Positions 22,983-34,268 of a stretch of 64,000 nucleotides of DNA are shown here, one piece after another. This DNA is from Campanula takesimana. Taxonomy: Eukaryota > Streptophyta > Magnoliopsida > Asterales > Campanulaceae. Below the pieces are notes generated by a model. It had not been told where the DNA came from, did no database searches, and saw only the letters and a program-made list of their open reading frames with translations. Numbering within the stretch: the first letter of the stretch is position 1; each line of letters starts with the position of its first letter. The stretch lies in the NCBI GenBank assembly GCA_026119855.1, contig JAOWBW010000076.1, positions 744,001 to 808,000 on the forward strand, read 5' to 3'. The translations under genes and the position numbers were made by a program.

Positions 22983-25900
22983 TTAAGTTAGTTCTAACAT
23001 ACCCATTTCTCCTCGTAAGTGATAGAACCTGGAATTTTCAAGCGGTTTGGTGAGAATGTCAGCAATTTGATCATCTGTTCCCACCTTTGCTAGAAAAATG
23101 TTTTTCTTTTCAACATGGTCTTTGAGGAAATGATATCTTATGTCGATGTGCTTGGTTTTTGAGTGCTGAACTGGATTGTTGGAGATGGATATTGCAGCAG
23201 TGCTATCACAGTAGATAGGGCAGTTTTGTTCAAATATCCCGTAGTCCTTCAACTGTTGTTTCATCCAGAGAATTTGAGAGCAACAGCTTCCAGCCGCTAT
23301 ATATTCAGCTTCAGCGGTTGAGACTGAAACCGACACTTGTTTCTTGCTGGACCATGATACAAGACGCGTTCCAAGGAACTGACAAGTACCACTTTTGCTT
23401 TTTCTGCTTATCTTACATGCTGCAAAGTCAGCATCTGAATAACCTAATAGATCAAATAAAGATTCTTTGGAGTACCAAAGTCCAAGGTTAACAGATCCAC
23501 ATAAATATCTAATAATACGTTTAACAGCAATAAGATGAGATTCTCTAGGGTCTGCTTGAAATCTAGCACACACACAAACACTAAACATGATATCTGGACT
23601 ACTTGCAGTTAAGTAAAGTAGAGAGCCAATCATACCTCGGTAGAGAGTTTGATCAACTTTCTTACCATGTTCATCTCGATCCAAACTGCAGGCCTTAGGC
23701 ATTGGGGTATCAACTGATTTAGCGGTTTCAAGCCCGAACTTCTTTATCAAATCTTTAGTGTATTTGGATTGGTTGATAAAGATCCCATCATGGCATTGCT
23801 TGACTTGGAGTCCAAGAAAGAATGTCAACTCTCCCATCATACTCATTTCAAATTTGCTCTTCATTAGCTTCTCAAACTTAACACACATAGTTTCATTAGT
23901 AGAACCGAAAATAATATCATCAACATATATTTGAACTAATAATGAATGACTTTTATGTTTAGCTATAAATAGAGTTGTATCAATTTTACCTCGAGAGAAG
24001 CCTTGTTCAATAAGAAATTTAGATAGAGTGTCATACCATGCTCTTGGAGCTTGTTTGAGTCCATACAATGCTTTCTTGAGTTTGAAGACATGATTTAGAA
24101 GTTTGTTGTCTTCAAATCCTGGTGGTTGAGCTACATAAACTTCTTCTTGTAGTTCACCCTTCAGAAATGCACTCTTCACATCCATTTGATATAACTTGAA
24201 TTTCTTGAAGGATGCATAGGCCAGGAACAATCTTATGGCTTCAAGTCTGGCAACAGGGGCAAAAGTTTCATCATAGTCTATGCCTTCTTCTTGCCTATAG
24301 CCTTGAGCAACAAACCTAGCTTTGTTTCTTGTTATGGTACCCTTCTCATCCATCTTGTTTCTGTACACCCATTTTGTTCCAATTACTGTATGATCACTGG
24401 GCCTTGGAACTAGAGTCCAAACTTTGCATCTTTCAAACTGATTAAGCTCTTCTTGCATAGCAATTACCCAACTTGGATCACTTAGAGCTTCATCTACCTT
24501 CTTCGGTTCCATCTGAGATAACAGAGCAGTTGAGAACAAACTGTGATTATCTCTGTGAGTCAAACTCCCTCTGGTTTGGACACCAGTACTGATAGGACCA
24601 ATAACGTTGGCAGTTGGATGGTCTCTATGCTCATTAATTTCAGGAGGGAGGTTGTCTTGAAACACTATTTCTTGAAGATTTTCCAGAGGAGGATCATCCT
24701 GATAATCATTGAAATCTTCATTGAAGGTTAGATTTGGAACTGGTTCAACAGTTTGAATGGGGTCAGAAGACAACGGTTCAACAGTTACACCATCAGCGGT
24801 TTGAGTAGGTGCGGCTGAAGAACTGGATGAAGCGGTTTGAGTAGGATGGTTGTCAGTTGCTTTATGTCTAGTGCCTGTCTCAAAATCACTAAAATCATTA
24901 GCAACATTTGGAGCCATATGTGGCTCAAGGAGAGCATGTTCATCAAATGTAACATGGACTGACTCTACAATTTTTAAAGATGTCTTATTAAAACAACGAA
25001 AAGCTTTGGAGTGTTTAGAATAACCAACAAAAATACCTTTATCAGCCTTAGCATCAAATTTACCTCGATGCTCTTTGCCATTGTACAAGATGTAACACTT
25101 GCATCCAAATATCTTGAAGAAAGCAATATTGGGTGATCTGCCTCTCCATAATTCATAAGGAGTCTTGTTGTGAACTTTGATGATGAGGGAGCGGTTCTGG
25201 GTGAAGCATGCGGTATTGACAGCTTCAGCCCAGAAGAATTTGGGAAGCTTGGCTTCGGCAATCATAGTCTTCCCGGCTTCAATCAAAGTCCTGTTCTTTC
25301 TTTCCACTACTCCATTCTGTTACGGAACTCCAGCGGCAGAGAAATTATGATCAATTCCATGATCATCACAATATTGGGCAACACCATTGTTTGTAAATTC
25401 GGTTCCATTATCTGAACGCACGGCAACAATGTCATCCAATTTCTGAGTTTGGAGCTGTCTAAAGAGAGCGGTTACGATGACATAAGTATCATCTTTAGAG
25501 GCCATCATTTCCACCCATGTATATCTTGAAAAGTCATCAACCACTACAAGTGTATAGCGGTTTCCTCCTATACTGGCGGTTGGGACAGGTCCAAATAAAT
25601 CCATGTGCAGCAGTTGCAAACAGCGGTTCGTTGAAGGAGCGGTTTTACTAGGAAATGACTGTTTGGGCTGCTTTCCAAGCTGGCATGCTTTACACTTTTC
25701 ATCATGATGGTCAGCCACTTTGGGTAGTCCTTTTACTAGACCATCCCTATGCAGTTTTGCTAGATACTTGAAGTTCAAGTGGCTGAGCCGCTTATGCCAT
25801 AACCAGCTGCTTTCACTTATATTTTTGGCTACAAAATAGAGGTCAGCAATAGAAACAATATTGCTTAAATCAATTATATAAACATCACCTGTTCTGTTGC

Positions 25901-26258
25901 CAGTCAGTAGAGTGACTCCAGAGGAAGCATCTTTGATATAACAGCTAGTTGAAGAGAAGATGCAGTTCATTCCTTTGTCACAAAACTGAGATATGGAGAG
26001 AAGGTTGTGCTTGAGTCCTTCTACTAGTGACACATTTTCAATAGTCACCTTTCCTCGTTTGATTGCTCCATATCCTACTGTTTCTCCTTTCTTGTTGTTA
26101 CCAAACACTATTGGGGGACCTTTCATTTGGATGAAACTGCAGAGTAGTTCTGAATCTCCAGTCATGTGTCGTGAACATCCACTATCCAAATACCAGAGAT
26201 CCTTCTTCTTCTTAGCGGTTCCAGCCATAAAACAAGAAATCTGAAAAGTAAACATGAA
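22983..26258 (-). pseudogene. SIRE-like pol (PR-INT-RT-RH), one stop codon
   Basis: Domains on the minus strand: protease WYLDSGCSRHMTG; integrase zinc region WHKRLSHLN...CKACQLGK; integrase core with DLFGPV and RSDNGTEF; reverse transcriptase with [14 protein letters not shown] and the catalytic YVDDIIFGS; RNase H with [23 protein letters not shown] and [12 protein letters not shown], ending [20 protein letters not shown] single TAA at 25322-25320 interrupts the integrase core at a position where relatives have glutamine (the surrounding residues are AAGVP and QNGV). Both sides are in the same frame. Pol is offset by a frame from gag near 26260-26294. The rest is intact, so the element was functional recently. 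Confidence 0.93.
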
Positions 26259-26293
26259 AGGTTTTGGTCCCCCTTATTCCTTGGGTCCTAGGG

Positions 26294-28666
26294 TTAGCAG
26301 CTTTTTGAGACCCACACCTGTTTGACCTTAGGATTTTTACGTCCCTTGGCATTGGGTGTGAATCTTAAAAGACAATGACCAGAACTATGACCAAAATCGG
26401 CACAGATAGAACAATGAATTAAGCCAGGTTGTGGTTGCGGTTTTACAAATCCATTACTGACCTTCGGTTTATCATGTTTTACTGGGTCAGCGGTTTTGGC
26501 TTTAACAAAGTTAACCTTCTTGAGTTCCACCTTTCTCTTAGGTGCGGCTTTAGGAAATATAACAGGATATTCCTTAAACCGACTATGAGTGGTTTCATCA
26601 CTCAATACTTCTTTGGTTGCCTCAGCCGCTGTGGATTTCTCTTTCCACTTTGGATCTCTCCCAGTCTGGTTTTTAGGATACTCATAGAAATAATTTTGCT
26701 TTTTAATTTCTTGTGTTGAGCCCTTTTTACCAGCATGATTCACCTTAGGAATTTCTTTGGTTTGTTCAGTTGGTTTCACACCACCTTCAGCACATAGACA
26801 AGGACACTTACACACATCATCAGTTTTAAATCCCAATCCACTTTTCTCTTTAGAGAGAATTTGTGAATTAACGATTTGTTCCATGGTGACACCAGACTTA
26901 GTCCACACATCGGTCACTTTTTGAAGTTCATCCCTTTGTGCAGTAAGATCATGGATTCGGGTGTTAAGAACCTCGGTTCTGTCCTTAAGATAGCGGTTTT
27001 CTTCCACAACAGAAGCTATCCCAACAATTTGGAGCTTGAGTTTTTCAATCTCCTCCTTATGGGACTTGTATTCTTTTTGGGAATATTCAAGTTCTGCAGC
27101 CATTAATTTATATGACTTTTTAAGCACAGTGTGTTGTTGACAAATGACATTAGCACGTTCAAGTACCTTGTCATCATGGCTTTGTTCGGTTTGATCCGCA
27201 GGAGAGTAGTTTGGTGAAGTAGGAGTTTTGCCTTGTTTAGCTTCAGGAGTTTTTGGTGAAACTGACTTCATTTGATGGAGTGGCAGTGGAAGGCTTTCGT
27301 CAATTTCAACATTTTCTTCAAATCCCATTAGGCAAAGATTTGCAACTCCTTCATCTTCATCACTATCATCTGTATCAGAACCCATCCATGTTAATGGTTG
27401 TTCTCCTTGTTCAGCAACCATTCCTCTTCTCTTGAAAAACTTCTTGTTGAACGGTTTCTTGGCAGGAGCGGCTTCATAGCGCGGTTTGGGACAACTGGTG
27501 GCAAAATGACCTGGTTGTCTGCAGTTGTAACAAACAAGATCATCCCTTTTCTTAGCATCAGCGGCTTTGTTGAATCTGGTTGGAGGGACAAACTTTGTAG
27601 GGCCGCCTGACTGAGATTGAGCCCTGTTCTTTCTGAACTTGGTGTAGTTTTTCACATAGAGAGCAAACTCGTCATCATCCATGTCATCAAAGTCAACTTG
27701 AGTAGAACTGGATGCTACACTTTGAGAATTTTGAGATGGAGTGTAGGATTGATGAGATTGCTGAGGTTGAGAATATGGTTGATGATGTTGAGGGTAAGGT
27801 TGATGAGGCGGTTGGTAATACTCTGGAGGTGCGGTTTGAGAAATATATCTTGGAATATTTGGATCAAAAGAAGCGGTTTGTAAATGAATATTGGATGCGG
27901 TTTGATGGTGATCTGGATTGTAAACTGGAGATGTGGCATTGTTGAAAGTGGCAAGAGAAAGAGACTTGAATCTGTTTTCGGTTTCATGAGCTTCCTCAAG
28001 CTTGAATTCAAATACCCTTAGCATGGCATAAAGATGACGAAGATCAAGAGCTTCCAGATCTTTGTTGTCTTCAATGTTGGTAGTTTTGATCAGCCATTTG
28101 CTACCAAGAGATTGCATGAATCTCATGTTCAGGTCAGTATTGGAATACTTGTGCCCTAGAGAGAAACATACATTGACAATTTCCACGAACCACTCATAGT
28201 ATTGGCGAAGAGATTCCTTTGGGTCTTTGACAAAATAATCAAAGAGCCTTCTCTGTTGGTAGAGGCGGTTCTTCTTGGTGTCGGCATCTCCTTCCAGAAA
28301 GTCAATGATGCCATCCCATGTTTCCTTTGCGGTATTTCAATCTAGAACCTTTGAGTGAGTTTTTAGATCAATAGCTGATACAAGCATGGACATGGCTCTT
28401 CCATCAAAGTCCACATTCCGTTGATCAGTTTCGGTCCATTCAGCTTCTGGCTTCTTGATTTCCGCGGTTTGTCCAGCAGTACCTGCATCAGGGTTAGCCT
28501 TCATCGGGACATAGGGTCCATTAACAATTGCAGTCCATAATCTGCGATCCTCAGATATCATGTGCTTCTTCATCCTATCTTTCCAGAAGATGAAACTATC
28601 TTCATTAAGAATAGGTAAGTGATTAGAGTTGGATGTCTGCATCATATGGGAGTTTATGTTTTCCAT
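26294..28666 (-). pseudogene. SIRE-like gag, one stop codon
   Basis: The ATG at 28666 (MENINSHMMQTSNSNHLPIL) is preferred because the upstream frame runs through the primer-binding site. Gag core sequence (WKDRMKKHM, then a UBN2-type region with QQRRLFDYFVKDPKESL) is followed by a CCHC zinc knuckle CYNCRQPGHFATSC near 27525, a long helical region (27000-27150) and a second cysteine cluster CSICADFGHSSGHC near 26410. A TGA at 28339-28337 splits the N-terminal 110 residues from the rest, which continues in the same frame. The gag stop at 26294 and the frame change into pol separate the two polyproteins. Confidence 0.88.
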
Positions 28667-28716
28667 TGGATCAGCACCCAAGCGGTTAAGCTTGTAAAAT
28701 AATTTTTGGTGGATAA

Positions 28717-28728
28717 GCTCTGATACCA
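28717..28728 (-). other. primer-binding site, initiator tRNA-Met type
   Basis: Minus-strand TGGTATCAGAGC lies two bases inside the 5' LTR. This is the standard plant Copia primer site. Confidence 0.95.
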
Positions 28729-28730
28729 CT

Positions 28731-30195
28731 TGTTGGTCCCAAAGGGCAACAAGGGTATAGAACCGCTAGAGGGGGGGGGGGTGAATAGCGGTTTAAAATC
28801 TTTTTCGGAATACCCTTGAAAATCAACCAAGTACTTATCAGTTTGGTCTATTGCGGTTTAAAGCACTAGAACCGCTCAGATAAAATGCACAGCGGAGTTT
28901 TGCGGTTTAGTCCAAACTGAATTATAAAGAGTTGGGCGGTTTAAGTGGTTGAAAAGGAATGATGCAACTGACAGGGCACAACTGAAGTATCACAAAAGTA
29001 TGCAAATCATTTATCAAGTCATTTCACATGAAAGTAAATAAAGCTCATAAACATAAATGTAAATGACAAGACAAAATAAAGATCAAGGACACACAATTTG
29101 AAGAGGTTCATTCTTGAAAGAACTATGTCCTCTACCTAGGTGGTTAGCCTAGGATTTTCTAATAGCTACTAGACTTGTATAGATTTAGAGGAGTTTTTAC
29201 AAGATTACAAATGAATCCAAACTCTAAATAAACAATCTAACCTAACAATGCTATTATAACAACCTGTGTTTTCGAGGTATATAATCTATAAGAAAATATA
29301 CTCCGGGTGTGTAGTGTGGAAAGAAATCAAGAGCTCAAAATATCTAAGTGATGGTGAGCAAATGATTACTTTCTGTGCAAGGCTGAGTTGTGATGATTTG
29401 AAGGCTTGAAGCTTTAACGAAGAACTCTGGGTTTGCTAAGGAGATGATGAAGATATGAGTATCTGGGTTTTCAATCTTCAAAGCAAACTTGAATACTTGG
29501 GATATTCTCTTTGAAGCTCAGCAACCTTCAATGTTGAACAATGAAGGCTATTTATAGTGAAGGCATTAGTGACCGTTAGACAATGAGGTGAGTCATTGTA
29601 TGGCGGTTTAATGCGCTGTCACAATCCCATTGGATGACCTGTCACTGTCGTCCTTTGTTTTTGCTTTGTGGCAGGAAGTTGTTGGACCACTACCTGACAT
29701 TGTCCTTTTAGTTGTTGAAAAGTACAACGGTAACTTTTCAAAAAGCGAGACAAACCGACATTCCCAGAATAACTAAACCATGACTTGAAGTTTAAGGACA
29801 AGTCACCAGTCATTCATTTTTACGGTTGAAAATCGAATGTTTGTCTTCAAGGAGTAAATGACAGCAATAAGTTCTTCAATATCTTGGTCGGCGGTTCCAC
29901 CAGATGCATGTGCGGTTTCATGAATGAACTTGAAATGCGGTTTCATCAAAGGCACAAACTGCGGTCTGATGAAGGACATAAGGCACCATGCTGGCGGTTT
30001 GAAGACGGCGGCTTGAGGGACACTAAATCGCTAAGAGTAAACCGATCATAACTCAGCCTAACTACTAAAAATCTAGAAATGGACTTGTCTAAAAATTGAA
30101 GTAAAACTTCATTACAAGTAAACCTAAAGTCCATAAAAATACACGTGGAATGGGTCAATCAAATCAGGTGGGTGTACTAACAATGAATCCTAACA
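28731..30195 (-). repeat. 5' LTR of the SIRE-like element
   Basis: 1,465 bp, about 98.8% identical to the copy at 16908-18373. The visible indels are a G-run length change near its high-CG end and a two-base difference near 29073. The minus-strand TATA box is at 29549-29556. Confidence 0.95.
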
Positions 30196-30200
30196 GGGCG

Positions 30201-30669
30201 CCTGGTTGTCGATTTGAGAAACCACCAGTTGGGTAAAAACGGGATTTTGGGATGAATAACCTAAATCTACCCATCTTCCCCAATTTCTCTCCCTCTCTAA
30301 ACCCTCTCCCTCTCACCCCTTTCCCTCTCTCCCTACAAATCTCTCACCCACACCATCTACAAACCATCAAAATCACCTCCCACCACAACCCTCTTCAAGA
30401 ATTACTAAGGATTTAGCCTCCATTCATCCTAAAATCAAGGTTTGTGCAAGAAATTTTCAAGGTTGAAGGAAGGAGAATTTCGAGGAATTGGGACTTCGTG
30501 ATTAAGAGTTGGGGGTAGTTGCAGAAGAAGAAAGTGTTTGCAAGGTTGAAGGTCATCTTCTCGGATCATCTTCTCCGTCTCCGGCGACCTCCGGCGAGAT
30601 TTTCCGACGAGTCCGGGTAAGAGCAATTTACTGATTTAAACTTCGTTAGGGATTGTCGAGGTTGTTATC
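30201..30669 (+). other. leader of the Athila post-pol gene
   Basis: Non-coding sequence between the Copia insertion and the post-pol gene. Positions 30265-30420 are strongly pyrimidine-rich (CTCTCCCTCT-like repeats), as in plant 5' leaders. The purine-rich stretch 30430-30620 follows. Confidence 0.6.
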
Positions 30670-31912
30670 ATGCCACCAAGACCAAGAGGTCGAGGACGTG
30701 GTCGTGGTGTTCCCCCACCACAAATTGAGCCGGAGTTCGATAACACCCGTTTTGTATCCCGGGACTCCCAAAATTACTTCGATAATAAGCAAAACAATGG
30801 GGTAACGGTGGAGATTGACAAATTGTGGGTTGGATGCTATAATCGAACATTACAACTTGAGAAGATTGTTAGCCGTGCCGGCCCAGATGGGGTCGAAATT
30901 TCTTGTGCAAGAATTCTATGCTAATTTTCATGCAGCAACTGAGGCCCCCAATGTCTGGGTTCAGGGATTTAATGTTGATGTGACTGCGACGGCTATAAAT
31001 AATTTTTATGGGTTGTCAGATGCTGTGGCAGAAGGGGACTGTGTGTATTGGGAGTTGAAAAGGAACCTTCAGAATATGGACCGGATTGATGAGACATTAG
31101 CTCCATTTGCAGGAGAGTTTGGAGTGAATATTGATAGAGGGAACATCCGGAGTGGCTACTTGTTTCACATTAGTGAGTTGAGGCTGGACCTAAAGGCATT
31201 GTATCGCTTTATTTGCGAGAGGATCATGCCTTCTGCTCACTATCAGGAGGTCCACTGGTACAGGGCCCCTTTGCTCTATGCCATGATTAGGAGGATGCCG
31301 ATAAACATTGGGAGCATCATGCGTAGTGAGATGGGGGTACGAGCGAGGTATTTGGAGAACAAGAATTATTTGTTCCCCATTATGATCACTATGATGGCAC
31401 AGAGGGCAGGGGTGCCTATGGAGGGGTTCCCCAGACTGTTAGCTCTAGGCACCACCGTGACTAAAGCAACAATAAAAAGTGGGAGAGTGCAGAGAGCTCG
31501 GGTCCCAGCTCCAGCTCAGGCTGCTGGCGGTCAGGCCATTGGTGATGAGGAGGATGAGGATGATATCCCGGCAGAGATGACGCAGAGAGAGATGAATTAT
31601 TATTTGTCGGGACAGATTCAGGGATTAGATGATATGTTCAGAGCTTTTCAACAACAACAATTTATGGCGAACTATCAAAGAGAGCGGAGGGAAGAGGAGA
31701 ATGATCAGAGGATACAGAGGATGGAGGAAGCAATGTACGCTAACATTCGGGAGGATCAGTACTTCCGACAAAGAATGATGGCGCATCATTTTCCTGGTGA
31801 GCGGTACCCACCGTTGAACTACCCTCCACCACCTGAGTATGTACCACCTCCGTCACCGCCTCAGCATGGATGGAATGCTTGGGATGATATTTTTGGACCG
31901 CCACCGCAGTGA
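30670..31912 (+). pseudogene. Athila post-pol gene, plant-transposon-protein domain, frameshifted
   Basis: Starts MPPRPRGRGRGRGVPPPQIE, an RG-rich basic N-terminus that could bind nucleic acid. The frame shifts by one base near 30800-30815, after which a 365-residue frame runs to 31912. That frame contains FLVQEFYANFH, VTATAINNFYGL, CERIMPSAHYQEVHWYRAPL, AMIRRMPINIGSIM and FPIMITMMAQRAGVPMEGF. From memory this series fits the putative plant transposon protein domain (Pfam Transposase_32 type), common beside Athila pol genes. A Q/E-rich helical region and a proline-rich tail (PPLNYPPPPEYVPPPSPPQH) follow. It sits where some retroelements carry env-like genes, but no signal peptide or membrane span is visible. 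Its biochemical role is unknown. Confidence 0.75.
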
Positions 31913-32686
31913 GGAGCTCGAGGTATTTCCACTCCCCATGTTTTTTATGCTTAGTTGTGACGAGCATTGGGGGCAATGCTCTATTTAGTTTGGGGGTGGG
32001 AATTTTGGTTGGATTGGTTGTTGATTGATGCACATGTTATCACCTGTTTTCCTGTATAGTTTTTAATCAAAAAAAAAATCTGAAAAAGAAAAGAGAGGCT
32101 AGGTGAAAACCCGAAAGGGCGCCTAGGCAAAAGGAGAGAAATTGAGTGAATTATTGTTTTTGCTTGGCGTGGCGTCACAAGGGCGGTTTGGAGTGATTGG
32201 GTAGGACATGTTTGGTGTAGGAGGTTTGGTTAGAGGCGAATAGGATAGAAAATTCTCATATTTCTTGTTGGAGTCATAAGGGGGCGTTGGAGTTTTTTAT
32301 GAGGTAAATCATTGCTAAGGATTATCCTAGTTTTGATTTCTTTTTGAGGGAGAATGTAGTGAAAGATAAGCGTGGGGGAAACGCAGGACGTTTTAGATCC
32401 CCCTAGCTTTTTGAGTGGGCCCTAGTTGGATATGCGTATTGCTTTCTTATTAGTGGACTGCTATCAATTAGGGCCATTTGTTATGAATTATTTGTTTTTG
32501 GGGAGTTATAAGGTGCGGAGTCCTTTACACTCCGGTTGATTTTCTTTATTTTGTTTTGGCTTTGTTTGATGGAGTTGTAGAGGAGATAGGGGTCATTTTC
32601 CTCCATGCTACGCTAATAGACCGGAGTTTAGATGTGGGTTAGGAATATTACTCTGGGACGAGTAATGGTCTAAGCGTGGGGGAATT
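31913..32686 (+). other. Athila 3' non-coding region with polypurine tract
   Basis: It contains the palindromic GCATTGGGGGCAATGC (31964-31979), the purine tract AGTTTGGGGGTGGG (31987-32000), a motif at 32095-32133 shared in inverted form with 62968-63082, and the terminal polypurine tract AGCGTGGGGGAATT at 32673-32686 abutting the 3' LTR. Confidence 0.8.
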
Positions 32687-34056
32687 TGATGGATCGATAT
32701 TATCATATGTTATCTCTACATTTTCGTTCTTATTTTATTGACTTTTTGATGTAATTTAGAATAGTTTAATGTAATTTTGGTCTAATTGTGTTTGAGGAAC
32801 TTTGTGAGATTATTTGAGTTTTGAGACACTTTTTAGTGTAATGTGATGTATTACATAGTCTTAGAGAGTTAAAGGATTGAAGACCAAGATTTGATCGAGT
32901 CAAAGTCAAAGTCAAGGTCAACAGTGGTCAATTTAGTCAAGGAGGTGAAGAAAAGAAGAAAAGATAAAGAAAGTCAGAAAAGGCTACCAGGCGCCCGCTC
33001 GCCAAAGCACCAGGCGCCCGCCCATTGGGAATTCTGAAGAACCAAAGCTTCTGGACAAATGAGCGCCCGCCTGGGTATCACCAGGCGCCCGCTTGGTCCT
33101 TCCGTATGGTTTTCGAGTTTCCTGTGCCAGTCGGGTTTTAACCCAATTTTCCCTACTTTTGGCCCTAGTTTTCTCTCTGTATAAATATTAGACTGCAGTA
33201 CTATTTTTCTTTATGCTTTGTTTTAGGTTTTATTCAATTTTTGAAGATTGTAAACAAGATTTGGGAGATTATTCATCATCAAGCGTTTATCCAGGTTTAT
33301 GATTTTTAATTATATTCTTGTGTTTATTGCTATGTCGATGAGTAGCTAATTTTATTGTTCATGGATTGGGAGTAATAACTATCAAATCTCTATGCTAAAT
33401 TGGGTTTAATTAAATATTAATCTTGTTCTTGTTCATAAGAATAGAACTTAATTAATTTAAAGATTTCATTAATATGACTTGATATTTTTGGTCTTTAAAT
33501 CATCTTGGTTTAGATTGTTACACTAGCGTGGACAATTTATATATTGAATCATATTCTTGTGATTAGATTTAATTGAGGACTTCGCGGAAATCAAAAGAAT
33601 TTAAGATCAAGTGTTCTTAAGAACTTAATAAATTGTTTTTATGTGTTGTTGACCTAGTGGAATATTTCACATAGAGATAATAATAGGGTTGCAATCCGGT
33701 GACCAGACCGTCCCAACTCTTAAATAAGTGAACGATTTCTTGAACAAGTTTAATAATCTTTTTAATAAAATAGCATAGAGAGGAGATAGTTGTGAACCCC
33801 AATCTGTGAATTTCGTAATCTTGAATTAAATCTTTGTTTGCGTAGTGATCTTTAATTTAGTAATTTATTTTCATTGTTTAGTAGTTAATTTAGTTTAATC
33901 AAAATCAATCAAAAACCCCCCTTGGTTCGTTTACACTAATTAAATTCACTTGTTTGTCCAACAAGTCTCTGTGGGATCGACCCTCGCTTTCGCGCGTTAC
34001 TACATCGGTAGCTAGTGCGCTTGCTAGGTATTTATTACTTGGAATTTTATCCATCA
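32687..34056 (+). repeat. 3' LTR of the Athila element
   Basis: 1,370 bp, exactly the length of the 5' LTR, with 13 substitutions (10 transitions, 3 transversions) and no indels by eye. The TATA box is at 33180-33187. Confidence 0.95.
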
Positions 34057-34061
34057 ATAAC

Positions 34062-34268
34062 TTTTTGTATAATTTTGTGGAAAAATTCATATACTACTGA
34101 TCTTGTAATTCTCTTTATAAACATTTAGTTTTTGCAAGTATAAAGAGACCGGTGAATTGTTTTTTGAAAAAAAAAACAAATTTAGAGACAAAGTTATGAT
34201 CAAAATGGACACTCATTTTGAGACAAAATTTCTTAAAAATGAATACTCATTTAAGGATAAAGGAAGTA
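34062..34268. mobile_element. right part of the MITE split by the Athila element
   Basis: It contains AAAATGGACACTCATTTTGAG and ends ATGAATACTCATTTAAGGAT...GGAAGTA, the inverted counterpart of TACTACCTCTGTCC at 9359. Together with 9359-9412 it forms one MITE of about 260 bp. Confidence 0.7.

Larger units (their letters stand above)
16908..30195 (-). mobile_element. SIRE-like Ty1/Copia retrotransposon nested in the Athila element
   Basis: Target duplication GGGCG at 16903-16907 and 30196-30200. LTRs of 1,466 and 1,465 bp start TGTTAGGATTC and end GGGACCAACA on the minus strand. The order on the minus strand is LTR, Met-type primer site, gag, protease-integrase-reverse transcriptase-RNase H, an intron-containing accessory gene, polypurine tract, LTR. 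The integrase-before-RT order makes it Copia. The long LTRs, the 13.3 kb size, the extra post-pol gene and RNase H motifs such as [14 protein letters not shown] suggest the SIRE/Maximus lineage. The LTRs differ by 18 substitutions and 2 small indels (about 1.2%). The word GCGGTT is spread over the entire element. All main frames carry premature stops. Confidence 0.93.
9413..34056 (+). mobile_element. Athila-type Ty3/Gypsy LTR retrotransposon, interrupted by a Copia element
   Basis: Target duplication ATAAC flanks it at 9408-9412 and 34057-34061. The order is 5' LTR, primer-binding site, gag, protease-reverse transcriptase-RNase H-integrase, spacer, a post-pol gene, polypurine tract and 3' LTR. 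Without the nested Copia element and its duplicated target it would be about 11.35 kb. The RT-before-integrase order makes it Gypsy. The tRNA-Asp-type primer site, the [10 protein letters not shown] reverse transcriptase motif and a further gene after pol point to the Athila lineage. By eye the LTRs differ at 13 of 1,370 positions with no indel. At an assumed 1.3e-8 substitutions per site per year this is about 0.4 million years. Its coding regions nevertheless carry at least eight inactivating lesions. Confidence 0.93.

Noticed and set aside
30670..31912. Envelope-like protein in the Athila element
   Set aside because: It has the right position for an env-like gene, but no signal peptide or membrane segment, and its motifs fit the plant transposon protein domain.
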